Shown here piece after piece: positions 18,476-27,719 of a stretch of 64,000 nucleotides of DNA. The notes below the pieces were generated by a model, which did not search any database, was not told the origin of the DNA, and worked only from the letters and a program-made list of their open reading frames with translations. The DNA is taken from NCBI GenBank assembly GCA_000016765.1, contig CP000699.1, forward strand, positions 1,736,001 through 1,800,000. The letters run 5' to 3'. Position numbers and translations under genes: made by a program. This DNA comes from Rhizorhabdus wittichii RW1 (lineage in GTDB: Bacteria > Pseudomonadota > Alphaproteobacteria > Sphingomonadales > Sphingomonadaceae). The stretch's first letter is position 1. Each line of letters begins with the position of its first letter.

Positions 18476-18652
18476 ATGAGCCGTCGACCTAACGGCGTTC
18501 CTTATCTCGCCGCCGGCGCGGCGGTCGGGCTCGTCTCGGCCATCATGGTCGCGGTCAACCTCGTGCGGCTGGTCTGGGCGGTCGGTGGCCTGGCGGTCTC
18601 GCTGATGCGCCTGGCCTATCTCACCGTCTTCGATCGCCCCGGCCGGTCATAA
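18476..18652 (+). CDS. Small hydrophobic membrane protein, 58 residues
   Basis: A short gene with an ideal ribosome site (CGGAGG, five bases before ATG 18476) just after the GIY-YIG gene. The product starts with a basic tail (MSRRPNG), has a hydrophobic stretch AAGAAVGLVSAIMVAVNLV, then a second hydrophobic segment, and ends FDRPGRS. It is probably an inner-membrane protein with one or two helices. No family is recognised. Position and spacing suggest co-expression with the nuclease. Confidence 0.6.
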   Translation: MSRRPNGVPYLAAGAAVGLVSAIMVAVNLVRLVWAVGGLAVSLMRLAYLTVFDRPGRS

Positions 18653-18712
18653 CCGAGGCGGCGGAGCTCTAACGCCCCGCCGCCGCCCGTGACCACGATG
18701 TTGGAAGGCGAG

Positions 18713-20164
18713 CTACTCGGCGGCCTCAATGGCGCCGTCGCGGTTCGACCGGTCCAGGCCGACCTCCTCGAAGGTCTTCCCGCTCTCGGCATGGATCGCC
18801 GGCTTGCCGGTCATCTGCTGCCAGCGGAGGATGGCGACATCGACATAGCCCGGGTCGAGTTCGATGCCGCAGGCGATGCGCCCGACCGCCTGGGCCGCGA
18901 CCAGGGTCGTGCCCGACCCCATGAACGGATCGAAGACGAGGTCGCCGCGCTTGGTGACGTCCTGCAGCGCATCGACGACGAGCTCGACCGGCTTGGGCGT
19001 TGGATGGTCCGCGAGCGCCTTGCCGGCCGACGAGCCCTTCCGGCTGGCGCCGGCATAGGTCCAGAGGTTCGTCCGGTTGCGACCGTTCTTGCCCAGCAGG
19101 ACATTGTTGGTCGCCAGCGTCGGCTCGGTGCAGAAGACGACGACCTCCTCATAGGCCGAGCGATAGAGGCTGCCCATGCCGCCGCTCCCCTTGTGCCAGA
19201 CCGCCTTGTTGATGCGGTGGAACCCGGCATCGCGTCCGGCGAGCATCAGCAGGTCGACCTGGCGCCAGTCCATGCAGGCGAAGATCACCGCCCCGGGCGA
19301 GGCATGCTCGCGGCAGCGCAGGAGATAGTCGCCGAGGAAGGTGCGGAACTGGTCGTCGGACATCTCGCCGACGCCCATGGCGAAGTCCTTATGTCTGGTC
19401 CGACCGAGCCCGCTCACCACCCCTTCGATCTTGATGTTGTAGGGCGGGTCCGAGAAGACCCCGTCGATCGTCCGGCCGTCGAGGAGCAGCGCATAGCTGC
19501 CGGGATCGAGGGCGTCGCCACAGAGGAGGCGGTGCCCGTCGAGCAACCATAGGTCGCCCGGTTCGGAGACCGGCATCCTGGGCCGTTCGGGCACGTGCTC
19601 GTCGACACTCGCCAGCGCCGGTTCCTCGTCAAGGATGAGGTCGAGCTCACCCGGATCGAAGCCGGTCAGGACGAGATCGAGGTCGACCAGCTGAAGCTCC
19701 TCGAGCTCGACCGACAGCTCGTCCAGGTCCCATTCGCCGGTCTCCTGGATCCGGTTGAGGGCGATCCGCGCGAGGCGCAGCTCCTCGGGCGACAGATGGT
19801 CGATGATCACGCACGCGATGTCGGGCAACCCCATGCGCCGTGCGACCTCGACGAGGATATGGCCGTCGACGATCTTGCCGTCGGCCGAGATGATCACCGG
19901 CTTGAGGAAGCCGAGCTGCGAGACCGACCGCATCACCCGCTCGAGCTGAGCAGGCGAGGTGCGGCGGGTGCGGCGGTCGGCATCCTTCAACCGGTCGAGC
20001 GGCCAGCGCTCGGAGCGCAGCTTCGGTGCGGGATCGTTGCGGGCGACAAGGGCCTGGCTGTTCGTCTTCACGCGCCCTTCATGGCCCTTCAGCCGACGGC
20101 GATTGCGTTCCTGGACCTGGCTCTTGAGGCCCGATGGTAGATTGATGCGGTGATGATCGGTCAT
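18713..20164 (-). CDS. ParB-domain / site-specific DNA methyltransferase fusion
   Basis: A 483-residue two-domain protein. Residues about 50-165 are a ParB/sulfiredoxin-like N-terminal domain (GKIVDGHILVEVARRMG). From about 205 onward is an N4-cytosine/N6-adenine methyltransferase with catalytic DPPYN at 239-243, and the SAM-binding FDPFMGSGTTLVAAQAVG motif near 430, the beta-class order. HPTPKPVELV near 400 is the usual motif preceding it. Such fusions occur on phages and integrative elements and modify DNA without a cognate restriction enzyme. A DUF5681 gene lies upstream in the same orientation. Confidence 0.92.
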   Translation of the reverse strand: MTDHHRINLPSGLKSQVQERNRRRLKGHEGRVKTNSQALVARNDPAPKLRSERWPLDRLKDADRRTRRTSPAQLERVMRSVSQLGFLKPVIISADGKIVDGHILVEVARRMGLPDIACVIIDHLSPEELRLARIALNRIQETGEWDLDELSVELEELQLVDLDLVLTGFDPGELDLILDEEPALASVDEHVPERPRMPVSEPGDLWLLDGHRLLCGDALDPGSYALLLDGRTIDGVFSDPPYNIKIEGVVSGLGRTRHKDFAMGVGEMSDDQFRTFLGDYLLRCREHASPGAVIFACMDWRQVDLLMLAGRDAGFHRINKAVWHKGSGGMGSLYRSAYEEVVVFCTEPTLATNNVLLGKNGRNRTNLWTYAGASRKGSSAGKALADHPTPKPVELVVDALQDVTKRGDLVFDPFMGSGTTLVAAQAVGRIACGIELDPGYVDVAILRWQQMTGKPAIHAESGKTFEEVGLDRSNRDGAIEAAE

Positions 20165-20301
20165 ATCATGCCTCCCGTGGAAGCTGTGGGGAGCGCGCCC
20201 GCCGGGACGAGCGGCATCTTGGCGCTCCTAAATTATTCCGGCTTGCCCGCCCGGCGACCATCGGCCCGGCCTTTCGGCATATCCGTGTCGCCCGGTTTCG
20301 G

Positions 20302-21168
20302 TCAGCTCTCAGGCCTCGGCACCGATCTTCTCAGCGCCGCCGCCACTGCCTGATAGCGTTCCTCGTCATATTCGCGCTGGGGCCATGTGATGTAGCGTTG
20401 GTCATCCGGCCGTGATGCTCCTTCGGCCCATGACCTATGCTGGAGCTCAATACGATAATGCGGCGGCAAGTTGTCGTTGACGCAGTCGAACAGCCGCTGT
20501 GCCAGATGCCAATCTTCGAGCACCATTTCCTTATATTTGGCGTTGGCTGGATCTCGATATCGCTCGGCGAGGGCGGCGACCTCCTCCTGTTGACGAGCAA
20601 GGTAATCGAGCTGCTCGTCCCATTCCCGCTTCTCCTCTTCGGTTTCGGGACCACAGATGTACACGCTGCACGTCCGATTATCCGCAATGATATCGTTGGG
20701 ATGAGGGAGTAGCTCAGGCTCAGGCAGCCCTTTCCTTCGCGCTTCCGCAATGGCGGCTGCGCCTTCGAACTTATAGCGAAACCAGGTCTCGTTGAATTTG
20801 TGCCTGACTTCGTTACGCTCGCGTTCCGCTGCCATAACGTAATTGAGGAAATCGCGTCGGGCGAAGCGATTGCCTTTGAGAGCCTCCCTTCCCACAACAC
20901 GCAGCACGCCTTGAATTGTCGGCAATTCGGTACTCGTATCGCCTTGGCTCACGGAGACCGGGCGATAAGCTTCCTCGGTGAGGAGGAACTTGGTGAGTTC
21001 TGTTCCCTCAATAAATTGAGATGGATGGTAAGGCGGTACCTTCTTGGGCTTCGGGCCGTTCGGATTTCCCGACTGGCCCTTTTTCCATTGGCTGTGCGCG
21101 GGAGGCCTGCAATATCCGAGGGGATAATCGCCCGTCGGCGTGCACTTGGCGTTGTATTTTTTAGTCAT
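20302..21168 (-). CDS. DUF5681 domain-containing protein
   Basis: A 288-residue protein whose N-terminal PPAHSQWKKGQSGNPNG matches the DUF5681 signature (a KKGQSGNPxGR core). The remainder is charged and helical (MAAERERNEVRHKFNETW, then ETEEEKREWDEQLDYLARQ), with a likely coiled coil. DUF5681 proteins are typical of phage and mobile-element neighbourhoods; their function is not settled. It lies 137 bases upstream of the ParB-methyltransferase gene on the same strand, probably one operon. Iteron-like repeats begin about 180 bases beyond its start. Confidence 0.82.
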   Translation of the reverse strand: MTKKYNAKCTPTGDYPLGYCRPPAHSQWKKGQSGNPNGPKPKKVPPYHPSQFIEGTELTKFLLTEEAYRPVSVSQGDTSTELPTIQGVLRVVGREALKGNRFARRDFLNYVMAAERERNEVRHKFNETWFRYKFEGAAAIAEARRKGLPEPELLPHPNDIIADNRTCSVYICGPETEEEKREWDEQLDYLARQQEEVAALAERYRDPANAKYKEMVLEDWHLAQRLFDCVNDNLPPHYRIELQHRSWAEGASRPDDQRYITWPQREYDEERYQAVAAALRRSVPRPES

Positions 21169-21351
21169 AGTTACTCACAACAAAAAATATTTTATCTCAG
21201 CATTCGATCATGGACCGGCCGAGATTTATCACATTTATTGGTGAGTGAGCCCCTTCATATTATCGGTATAATCTTGAGTCAAGCGATCCCTGCTTCAAAA
21301 ACCCTCTTCCTATGGAAAAATCCGGACCGGATGACACCCCTCCCATTCTTT

Positions 21352-21439
21352 GACTTACGCCCTCTCCGGTCATGACTTACGCCCTCTCCGGTCATGACTT
21401 ACGCCCGGCCGCTTTTAGACTTACGCCCGCTCTCATTGT
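21352..21439. repeat. Four iteron-like direct repeats, 22-bp period
   Basis: The core GACTTACGCCC occurs four times, starting at 21352, 21374, 21396 and 21418, exactly 22 bases apart. The first two units are identical over the full 22 bases; in the later units only the 11-base core is kept. Exact two-turn spacing is typical of iterons bound by a plasmid replication initiator or of operator arrays. No replication-initiator gene is visible within the window. Confidence 0.7.
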
Positions 21440-21511
21440 CAATTTTCGCTCTGCAGGCAGGCTCTTTTTACCTGCCGCATCGACGGCAGTTCCTTGAGCA
21501 GCCGCTCCATA

Positions 21512-21534
21512 TTCCCTGCCAGGCGAGCAGGGAA
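21512..21534. repeat. Inverted repeat TTCCCTGC / GCAGGGAA
   Basis: Eight-base arms at 21512-21519 and 21527-21534 are separated by seven bases. The arm is the same TTCCCTGCC motif that forms the much longer palindrome 99 bases further on, so the two are related sites. Confidence 0.6.
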
Positions 21535-21604
21535 ATCCTGTCGTTGCTCCCCGGAATCCGGACTGTTTGAGACTTCCGATTGGGGCAAATCAGCTGCGAA
21601 AAGT

Positions 21605-21645
21605 CGACAATTCCCTGCCAGACATGTCGTGGCAGGGAATTGTCG
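21605..21645. repeat. Perfect 16-bp inverted repeat
   Basis: Arms CGACAATTCCCTGCCA (21605-21620) and TGGCAGGGAATTGTCG (21630-21645) are exact complements around a nine-base centre that itself contains GACATGTC. The near-palindrome spans 41 bases. There is no T-run, so it is unlikely to be a terminator; a recombination, replication or partition site is more plausible. The rest of the 21170-21940 gap shows no gene. Confidence 0.65.
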
Positions 21646-21941
21646 AGCGAGACGCTTTAGGTTCTGACTGCCTCGTGAGCCATTTTTCTCACGCTATGAC
21701 GGCCAATCCGAGACCGTCGCCGAAAAGCGAGAATCCTCCCTATTTTCCGTGGGTTTGCACCAGGCACTTTCGAGCGCGTCGGCGCAGAGACGCATTTGGC
21801 CATTCGATATGCGCCAAATGGGGGCAAGTCTCCGAGGGCCCGTTTAGTGACACTGGGAATGGCCGACGGGCTTCCAGATGAGGCTCAACAAAAGAAGGGG
21901 CAGCGCCGGAGCGCCGCCCCATGGCTTCGAGCTGCTGGAGG

Positions 21942-23119
21942 TCAGCTGAAGCCGAGCATAGACTTTTGCTGCTTCCAGTCCATCGGCAGATCCGAGGTCC
22001 GCATCAGCTTGCGCGCCGACACTGTTGCCGGCTGCGATCCCTCCATGATGGCCGTGACGATCTCAGGCCCCAGGAAAGCGAAGCGCGCCAGCCGGGCCAG
22101 ATGGTTGCGGGCATAATAATCCAGGTCCGACGCGATGGTCGGCGGCCTGCCGTCGAGCCCGAGCATGCGCCTCGCCTGATGCGCCTTGACGATCAGTTCG
22201 ACCAGCTTGGGATCACGCCGCGATGACGATGCCGATGCATCGAACTGAATGGTCAACTTCACATCGGTGCCGCGCCGTACCATCAGCGTCGGAATGGCGA
22301 GCTTGACGACCTCCTGATCTGAATCGAGCTGCCCGATCCCCAGTCGCCTTCCCAACGCTGCGTGATCGATCTTCGCCTCGATGCGGTCGGCATGGACCAT
22401 GACCTGCAGCGACAGATCCAAGAGCAGCGCCCGCTGGTCCGACGGAGCCATGGTCGAGATGTTTCGATGCAGCAGCGCTGCGGAGCGCAGCAGGTCGGCG
22501 GTCTCGTATCCCTCGCCGCCATGCTGCGGGTAGAGCAAGGTCAACTGCGCTCGATCTCCGATGAGCCGTTGTAGGCTTTCGACGACCGCCTTCTCGATGT
22601 CGCGCGCAGCGATCCGGATCGGTCTAGCATGCGGCCCCTCCCCTTCATTGACCGAGTTGTAATAGCGATAACGGACATCACCACGGCTGGCATGGCTCGG
22701 GGCCATCCGTCGACCTTCGCCATCACGGATCATCCCGGCCAGCAGACTGACCTCGTTGACATTGGCCTGATGACGGCGCTCGATGCGATTGGAGGCGAGC
22801 TTGTCCTGGACCGCTTCAGAGTTCATCATCGATGATGGATGCATGCTCACCACGATGGGCTTCACCCTTATGAACGACGACGCCGCGGTACAACTCGTTG
22901 CCGAGAATATGATACAAGGCGCCGGGGGTGATCGGCATCCGGCAGCTTTGTGTTCTGTGTTCGGTCCGGGTAGGCCGCCTTGCTGTCGCGCGACGGCCGA
23001 AGGCCGGTATGTTCCATGAAGCGCAGCGAGCGCTCGGCCTTGCCGATGATGTCGCACGCAAAGGACTGCGATTGCGCCAACGAATCGCTGATAAAATGAT
23101 CCGGCGCGACCATGCGCAT
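21942..23119 (-). pseudogene. Degraded large serine recombinase (C-terminal remains)
   Basis: The end of the reading frame at 21942 carries the conserved tail of large serine recombinases: LARLARFAFLGPEIVTAIM then SARKLMRTSDLPMDWKQQK, with IRIAARDIEKAVVESLQRL further upstream. The preceding recombinase-domain segment (GALYHILGNELYRGVVVHKG, then EHASIIDDEL) is in another frame around 22816-22960, so there is a frameshift near 22.82 kb. The N-terminal resolvase domain with its catalytic serine was not found in any frame upstream. The gene is therefore a non-functional remnant of an integrase, marking an old insertion at the right side of the island. Confidence 0.78.
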
Positions 23120-23690
23120 CCAAGCTTTTATAAGCTGCCCCCAGCGGATATCGTAACCTCGATGCCCGTTGGCGTGCGTGCCGGAAAAGTCACACTAGAG
23201 GCCGTTGTCGTCGTCAACGCAGACGGCTCCTTTGCTCAATGTGATGTGGCCATGCCGTCTCCTTCGAGCTTTTGAACGCCAAAGCCTGCGAACTGGCGAC
23301 AGAGACCAGCAAACCGGCTCCAGTGCGCGGGGCGGATGGCAGCCCTGTCAGAGGTATACGATCATATTCGATCTTGTTTTCCGCCAATCAGCCATGAGAG
23401 CCTGTCCTGGGCCTGTGAACCCACAAAACGCATTGGTCGAGTCGGTGGGAATAAGATCTGCTGGTTGAGGTCCGCTTTCCACCCGTGCGGGCGTGACACT
23501 CTCGCTAAACAAAAGGCGGCTTTCGGGAAAGCCATGGGTCCGTCCAAGGGCCGGTTATTAGGGCGCACAGCGGACTCCGCGGGCGACATGAATAGGCGAC
23601 CGCTTTCCTCGAATGTCCGAGATTGAGGCGGATCCAGACGGGCAGCTTTCAGCGACCAGCTCGATAGGGTCGCTCAACCTCGCAATCGAG
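23120..23690. other. Non-coding stretch at island boundary
   Basis: No supported gene in about 570 bases between the recombinase relic and the GMC oxidoreductase. Short open frames here lack recognisable motifs and ribosome sites. The missing N-terminal half of the recombinase would be expected here but is not recognisable. Confidence 0.4.
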
Positions 23691-25292
23691 TTATCTCGCT
23701 TCCCTCTGACAGAAAAGCATCATATCCGCAGCCTTCTCTCCGATCATGATCGTCGGTGCATTGGTGTTTGCGCTCGGCAGAGTCGGCATGATCGAGGCAT
23801 CCGCGATGCGGACCCCCTCCAAGCCGCGGACCCGCAATTGCGGATCGACGACGGCGTCGGGGTCGTTGCCCATGCGACAGGTGCCGACCGGATGGTACAT
23901 CAGGAAAGCCTCGCGCCGAATATATGCTTCCCACTCCGCGTCGTCCTGCACGGCGGGGCCGGGACTGCGCTCGTCGATCCTGTAGGGCGCGAAGGCCGGT
24001 GCCTCGAAGATGCGCCGGAGCAGGCGGCAGCCCTCGACCATCAGCCGCATGTCCTTCGCCGATCCGAGCAGGGCATGCTCAATCCGCGGCGCGATCATTG
24101 GGTCCGCCGAGCGCAGCGACAGGCGGCCCCGGCTTTCCGGCCGGCAGACATTGACCGCCGCGCCGATCGCGGGCCTCTCGTAGAGCTTCAGCCCGTCCGG
24201 CCCGAAATCATAGGTGATCGGCGAGTAGGATATCTGGATGTCGGGATAGTCGGCGTCTTCCGCGATCCGCACGAACGCCGCCGCATGGCCGATCGACGAC
24301 GTGCCGGGCCCGCGCCCCGCCAGCAGGAAGGCGAGCGCGTGGCGGATCGCCCTGAGCGGCGTCTTCTCGACGTTGAAGGTCGGGACGTTGACGTGCATCG
24401 TCATGATCACGCCGGGATGTTCCTGAAGGTTGCCGCCGACCGCCGGGCGATCGACCCGGCACTCGATGCCGAGCGCGTCGAGCGCATCGCCGTCGCCGAT
24501 CCCGGACAGCATCAGCAGCTTGGGGCTGGCGATCGCGCCCGCGCTGAGGACGACCTCGCCCCGGCAATATTCGCGGCACTCGCGTCCGCCCTGGACATAG
24601 GCGACGCCGCTCGCCCGATCGCCGTCGAACAGCAGGCGGGTGGCGATCGCGCCGGTCCGCACGGTCAGGTTGCGGCGACGGGCGGCCGACGCCAGATAGG
24701 CGCGGGCCGTGCTGTGCCGCCATCCCTTGCGCTGGGTCGCCTGGACCGGTCCGATCCCTTCCTGGACCGCGCCGTTGGTATCGGGATTGGCGGGGATGCC
24801 GACCTCCACGCCCGCGTCGATGAAGACCTGGGTCAGGGGGTGCGGCGCCCGGCTGTTCGACACCCATAGCGGCCCTTCCCCGCCGCGAAAGGCATCGCCG
24901 CCATTCTCGTTGCGTTCGGCCCGCCGGAAATAGGGCAGGACCGATTCATAGTCCCAGCCTTCGTTGCCGAGCCGCGCCCAATGATCATAGTCGCCAGCAT
25001 TGCCGCGGACATACATCATGCCATTGATCGAGCTGCCGCCGCCCAGCACCCTGCCCGCCGGCCACATGTCGGCGCGGCCGCCGCGCGACGGATCGGGCTC
25101 GGCCATATAGCGCCAATTATATCTGGGGCTCATGATCGCCAGCACCTCGCCGGCAGGCACGCGCACCACCGGCGACCAGTCCCAGCCGCCCGCTTCGAGC
25201 AGCAGGACGCGCCGGCCGGGGTCGGCGGACAGCCGGTTGGCCAGAACGCAGCCCGCGGACCCGCCGCCGACGATGATGTAATCCCAGGCCAT
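23691..25292 (-). CDS. GMC-family FAD oxidoreductase (choline dehydrogenase-like)
   Basis: A 533-residue glucose-methanol-choline oxidoreductase that oxidises an alcohol to an aldehyde. The FAD motif is YIIVGGGSAGCVLANRLS, GMC signature 1 is GRVLGGGSSINGMMYVRG, and the C-terminal catalytic region has MYHPVGTCRMG (active-site His) and SANTNAPTIMIGEKAAD. It lies downstream of a TonB receptor on the same strand with a gap of 77 bases. With the aldehyde dehydrogenase at 31433 it could form an alcohol-to-acid pathway. Substrate unknown. Confidence 0.93.
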   Translation of the reverse strand: MAWDYIIVGGGSAGCVLANRLSADPGRRVLLLEAGGWDWSPVVRVPAGEVLAIMSPRYNWRYMAEPDPSRGGRADMWPAGRVLGGGSSINGMMYVRGNAGDYDHWARLGNEGWDYESVLPYFRRAERNENGGDAFRGGEGPLWVSNSRAPHPLTQVFIDAGVEVGIPANPDTNGAVQEGIGPVQATQRKGWRHSTARAYLASAARRRNLTVRTGAIATRLLFDGDRASGVAYVQGGRECREYCRGEVVLSAGAIASPKLLMLSGIGDGDALDALGIECRVDRPAVGGNLQEHPGVIMTMHVNVPTFNVEKTPLRAIRHALAFLLAGRGPGTSSIGHAAAFVRIAEDADYPDIQISYSPITYDFGPDGLKLYERPAIGAAVNVCRPESRGRLSLRSADPMIAPRIEHALLGSAKDMRLMVEGCRLLRRIFEAPAFAPYRIDERSPGPAVQDDAEWEAYIRREAFLMYHPVGTCRMGNDPDAVVDPQLRVRGLEGVRIADASIMPTLPSANTNAPTIMIGEKAADMMLFCQREAR

Positions 25293-25369
25293 CGAGACAA
25301 CTCCGCACGCCCGTCCGCCGCCGCATCGGCCGACCTTGGATCAGGCCGGCCGATGCGGACGGAAACGGA

Positions 25370-27544
25370 TTAATAATGGAAACCGGCGCGGACGCCGAAC
25401 TGGCGGGGCGGCGCCACCGTCGCCCGCGTATAGGTCTGGAAGGCAGGGGCGAAGCGGCGGGTGATGTTGAAGCTGTCGAAGACATTGTTGACGAACAGGG
25501 TCAGGTCCCAGCGGGCCCCGGCCACCGTCAGTCGCGCGTCGGCACTGTCATAGGACTTGATCGGCAGGATCGGGTCGAACGGAGCCGCGCCGTTGCCGAT
25601 ATAGTGGCTGCCGACATAGCTATAGTCGATGCTTCCCGTCAGCTTCAACGCGTCGCTGAGCGCGATCGTGTAGTCGCCCCCGGCGGCGGCGGTCCATTTC
25701 GGCACGAACGGCAGCCGGTCGCCGACCTGGTGGGTTCCGACCGGGCTGGTGATCTTGCGGAATTTGGCGTCGACATAGGCGGTGTTGCCGCGCAGCATCA
25801 GCCCGGCGACCGGCCGTAGCTGAAGCTCGAACTCGACGCCCTTGCTGCGCGAACTGCCGACATTGGTGGTGACGCCGACCGGCACGCCGGTGGTCGGGCT
25901 GATCACGGTCGAAGCGAGCTGCTGGTCGTGGATGTCGATCAGGAAACCGACGAGGCTGAAGGTCAGCTTGCGATCGAGCAGCGATCCCTTGGTGCCGATC
26001 TCATAGTTGAGCGAGGTTTCGTTGCCGAACGGGATGCCGACCGCCGCCGAACTGCCCGGATATTTGTCGAAGCCGCCCGCCTTGTAGCCGCGCGCTACGG
26101 TCGCATAGGTCATGACGTCGTCGGTCCAGTGCATCGCCAGCGACGCCATCGGCGAGAAATTCTTGAAGCTCGCCTTGTTGGTGCCGTCGAAGCTGTCATT
26201 GGCGCCGATGCCGGGCAGGAAGATCAGGCCCGCCTGATGGGCTTTCGACGTCTCCCGCGCATAGCGAGCGCCCAGCGTCAGATCGAGCCGGCCGAGATCA
26301 TAGCTCGCCTGGCCGAACGCCGCCCAGCCGTCGCGCGACAACTTGGTCTGTTCGAGGACGCGATTGGCCGGATCGAAGATCGGCGGGAAGACGCAGGCCG
26401 AGCATTGGCCCTGCGCGAAATTGCGATCCTGATCGTGGGTCTCGTCGAAATAATAGAGGCCCGCCAGCCAGGTGAGCGGCCCGCTGCCGTCCGAGGCGAG
26501 GCGAAGCTCCTCCGACACCAGCGACTGGTTGGTTCGCTGATCCTGGAAATTGCCCAGATCCGGCCCGGAATCGAAGTCGAACCAGTAGCGCGACTTGGTC
26601 TTGCTGGCGCCGGTGATCGAGGTCAGCACCGCGCCGTCGAACGTGTAATTGACGGTCAGCGATCCGCCGTAGCCATGGTCGTGCGAGGTCCGCTTCTCGC
26701 CGTCGAGGGTGACATAGCGCTTGCTGCCGTCATCCGGCACGCCGAAGCCGAGATAGCCGTAGCGCGAGCGCGACCCTTCGATACGGAGGATCACCTCCAG
26801 CGTGTCGCTGGGCGTCGCGCGCAGCGTGAAGCGGCCGGCGAGCTTGTTCGAATTGTCCTGCTTCCGATCGAGCGTGACATTGTGCAGATAGCCGTCGGTC
26901 CGCGAATATTGCACGGCCATGCCGGCGAACAGCTTGTCCTCGACGACCGGCCCGCTGGCGCTGCCGCCGAGCTTGTAGCTGTCGAATTCCGCCGCCTCGC
27001 CCTGCAGCTTGAACCGGAAATTCCCGTCCGGCTTCGCGGTGACGATATTCAGCGCGCCGCCCTGGGTGTTGCGGCCGAAAAGCGTCCCCTGCGGGCCGCG
27101 CAATATCTCCACCCGTTCGAGATCGAGGAAGCCCTGATCGAAGTTCAGGCTGGTCTGATAGACGCCGTCGAGGAAGGTGCCCACCGCCGGATCGTTCGAG
27201 GAGGTCGCGCCGACGCCGCGCAGGACCAGATAGGTCTGGTTGGGCGCGGGGCCGAAGGTCTGGTTCTGCGTGGTGAACAGGCTGGGCACCTCGCCGATCA
27301 GGTTGCTGACATTGGCGATGCCGGATGCTTCGAGCTTCACGCCGGAGAAGGCCGAAACCGCGACCGGCACGTCGAGCAGGGTCTCCTCGCGCTTGCGCGC
27401 CGTGACAATGATGTCGCCGTCGCCGCCCGTCGCGACGCCGGCCGCGGCCTGCTGCGCATGCGCCGCCGGAGCGCACAGCGCCATCAGCGAGGCGCAGCAT
27501 AGCGCCCGCCGCATCGAATGCCCCATCGTCAGGATGCTCGTCAT
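25370..27544 (-). CDS. TonB-dependent outer-membrane receptor
   Basis: A 724-residue receptor with a signal peptide ending near CAPAAHAQ. The plug contains DIIVTARKREETLLDVPVA and GTLFGRNTQGGALNIVTAK, and the barrel ends in GVRAGFHY, a C-terminal aromatic as usual. The ATG at 27544 has AAGGGGG seven to eight bases upstream, which favours it over internal ATGs at 27526 and 27514. It is followed by the GMC oxidoreductase and preceded by the DUF2817 gene in the same orientation, a probable uptake-plus-oxidation unit. The imported molecule is not known. Confidence 0.95.
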   Translation of the reverse strand: MTSILTMGHSMRRALCCASLMALCAPAAHAQQAAAGVATGGDGDIIVTARKREETLLDVPVAVSAFSGVKLEASGIANVSNLIGEVPSLFTTQNQTFGPAPNQTYLVLRGVGATSSNDPAVGTFLDGVYQTSLNFDQGFLDLERVEILRGPQGTLFGRNTQGGALNIVTAKPDGNFRFKLQGEAAEFDSYKLGGSASGPVVEDKLFAGMAVQYSRTDGYLHNVTLDRKQDNSNKLAGRFTLRATPSDTLEVILRIEGSRSRYGYLGFGVPDDGSKRYVTLDGEKRTSHDHGYGGSLTVNYTFDGAVLTSITGASKTKSRYWFDFDSGPDLGNFQDQRTNQSLVSEELRLASDGSGPLTWLAGLYYFDETHDQDRNFAQGQCSACVFPPIFDPANRVLEQTKLSRDGWAAFGQASYDLGRLDLTLGARYARETSKAHQAGLIFLPGIGANDSFDGTNKASFKNFSPMASLAMHWTDDVMTYATVARGYKAGGFDKYPGSSAAVGIPFGNETSLNYEIGTKGSLLDRKLTFSLVGFLIDIHDQQLASTVISPTTGVPVGVTTNVGSSRSKGVEFELQLRPVAGLMLRGNTAYVDAKFRKITSPVGTHQVGDRLPFVPKWTAAAGGDYTIALSDALKLTGSIDYSYVGSHYIGNGAAPFDPILPIKSYDSADARLTVAGARWDLTLFVNNVFDSFNITRRFAPAFQTYTRATVAPPRQFGVRAGFHY

Positions 27545-27719
27545 CGTCCAACCCCCTTCATCGCTCGGGCTTTTCGTCCCTGTGCTCGTTCAAGCCGGAT
27601 ACCGGCCATCCATTGGCTATCAGCGGCGGCGTTCGCATTCATATCCGGTTGCGCGTGGGACCTATTCGACTTCGCAAGATTTGGACGCGCGGCCGGCCGC
27701 GCCGGACGCCGGCGGGGCG

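Noticed and set aside
21352-21439. Possible CRISPR array (regular short repeats)
   Set aside because: Only four units, an 11-base conserved core, a 22-base period without unique spacers of proper length, and no cas genes nearby.
21605-21645. Rho-independent terminator
   Set aside because: The palindrome has no following T-run and is not close to the end of a gene.
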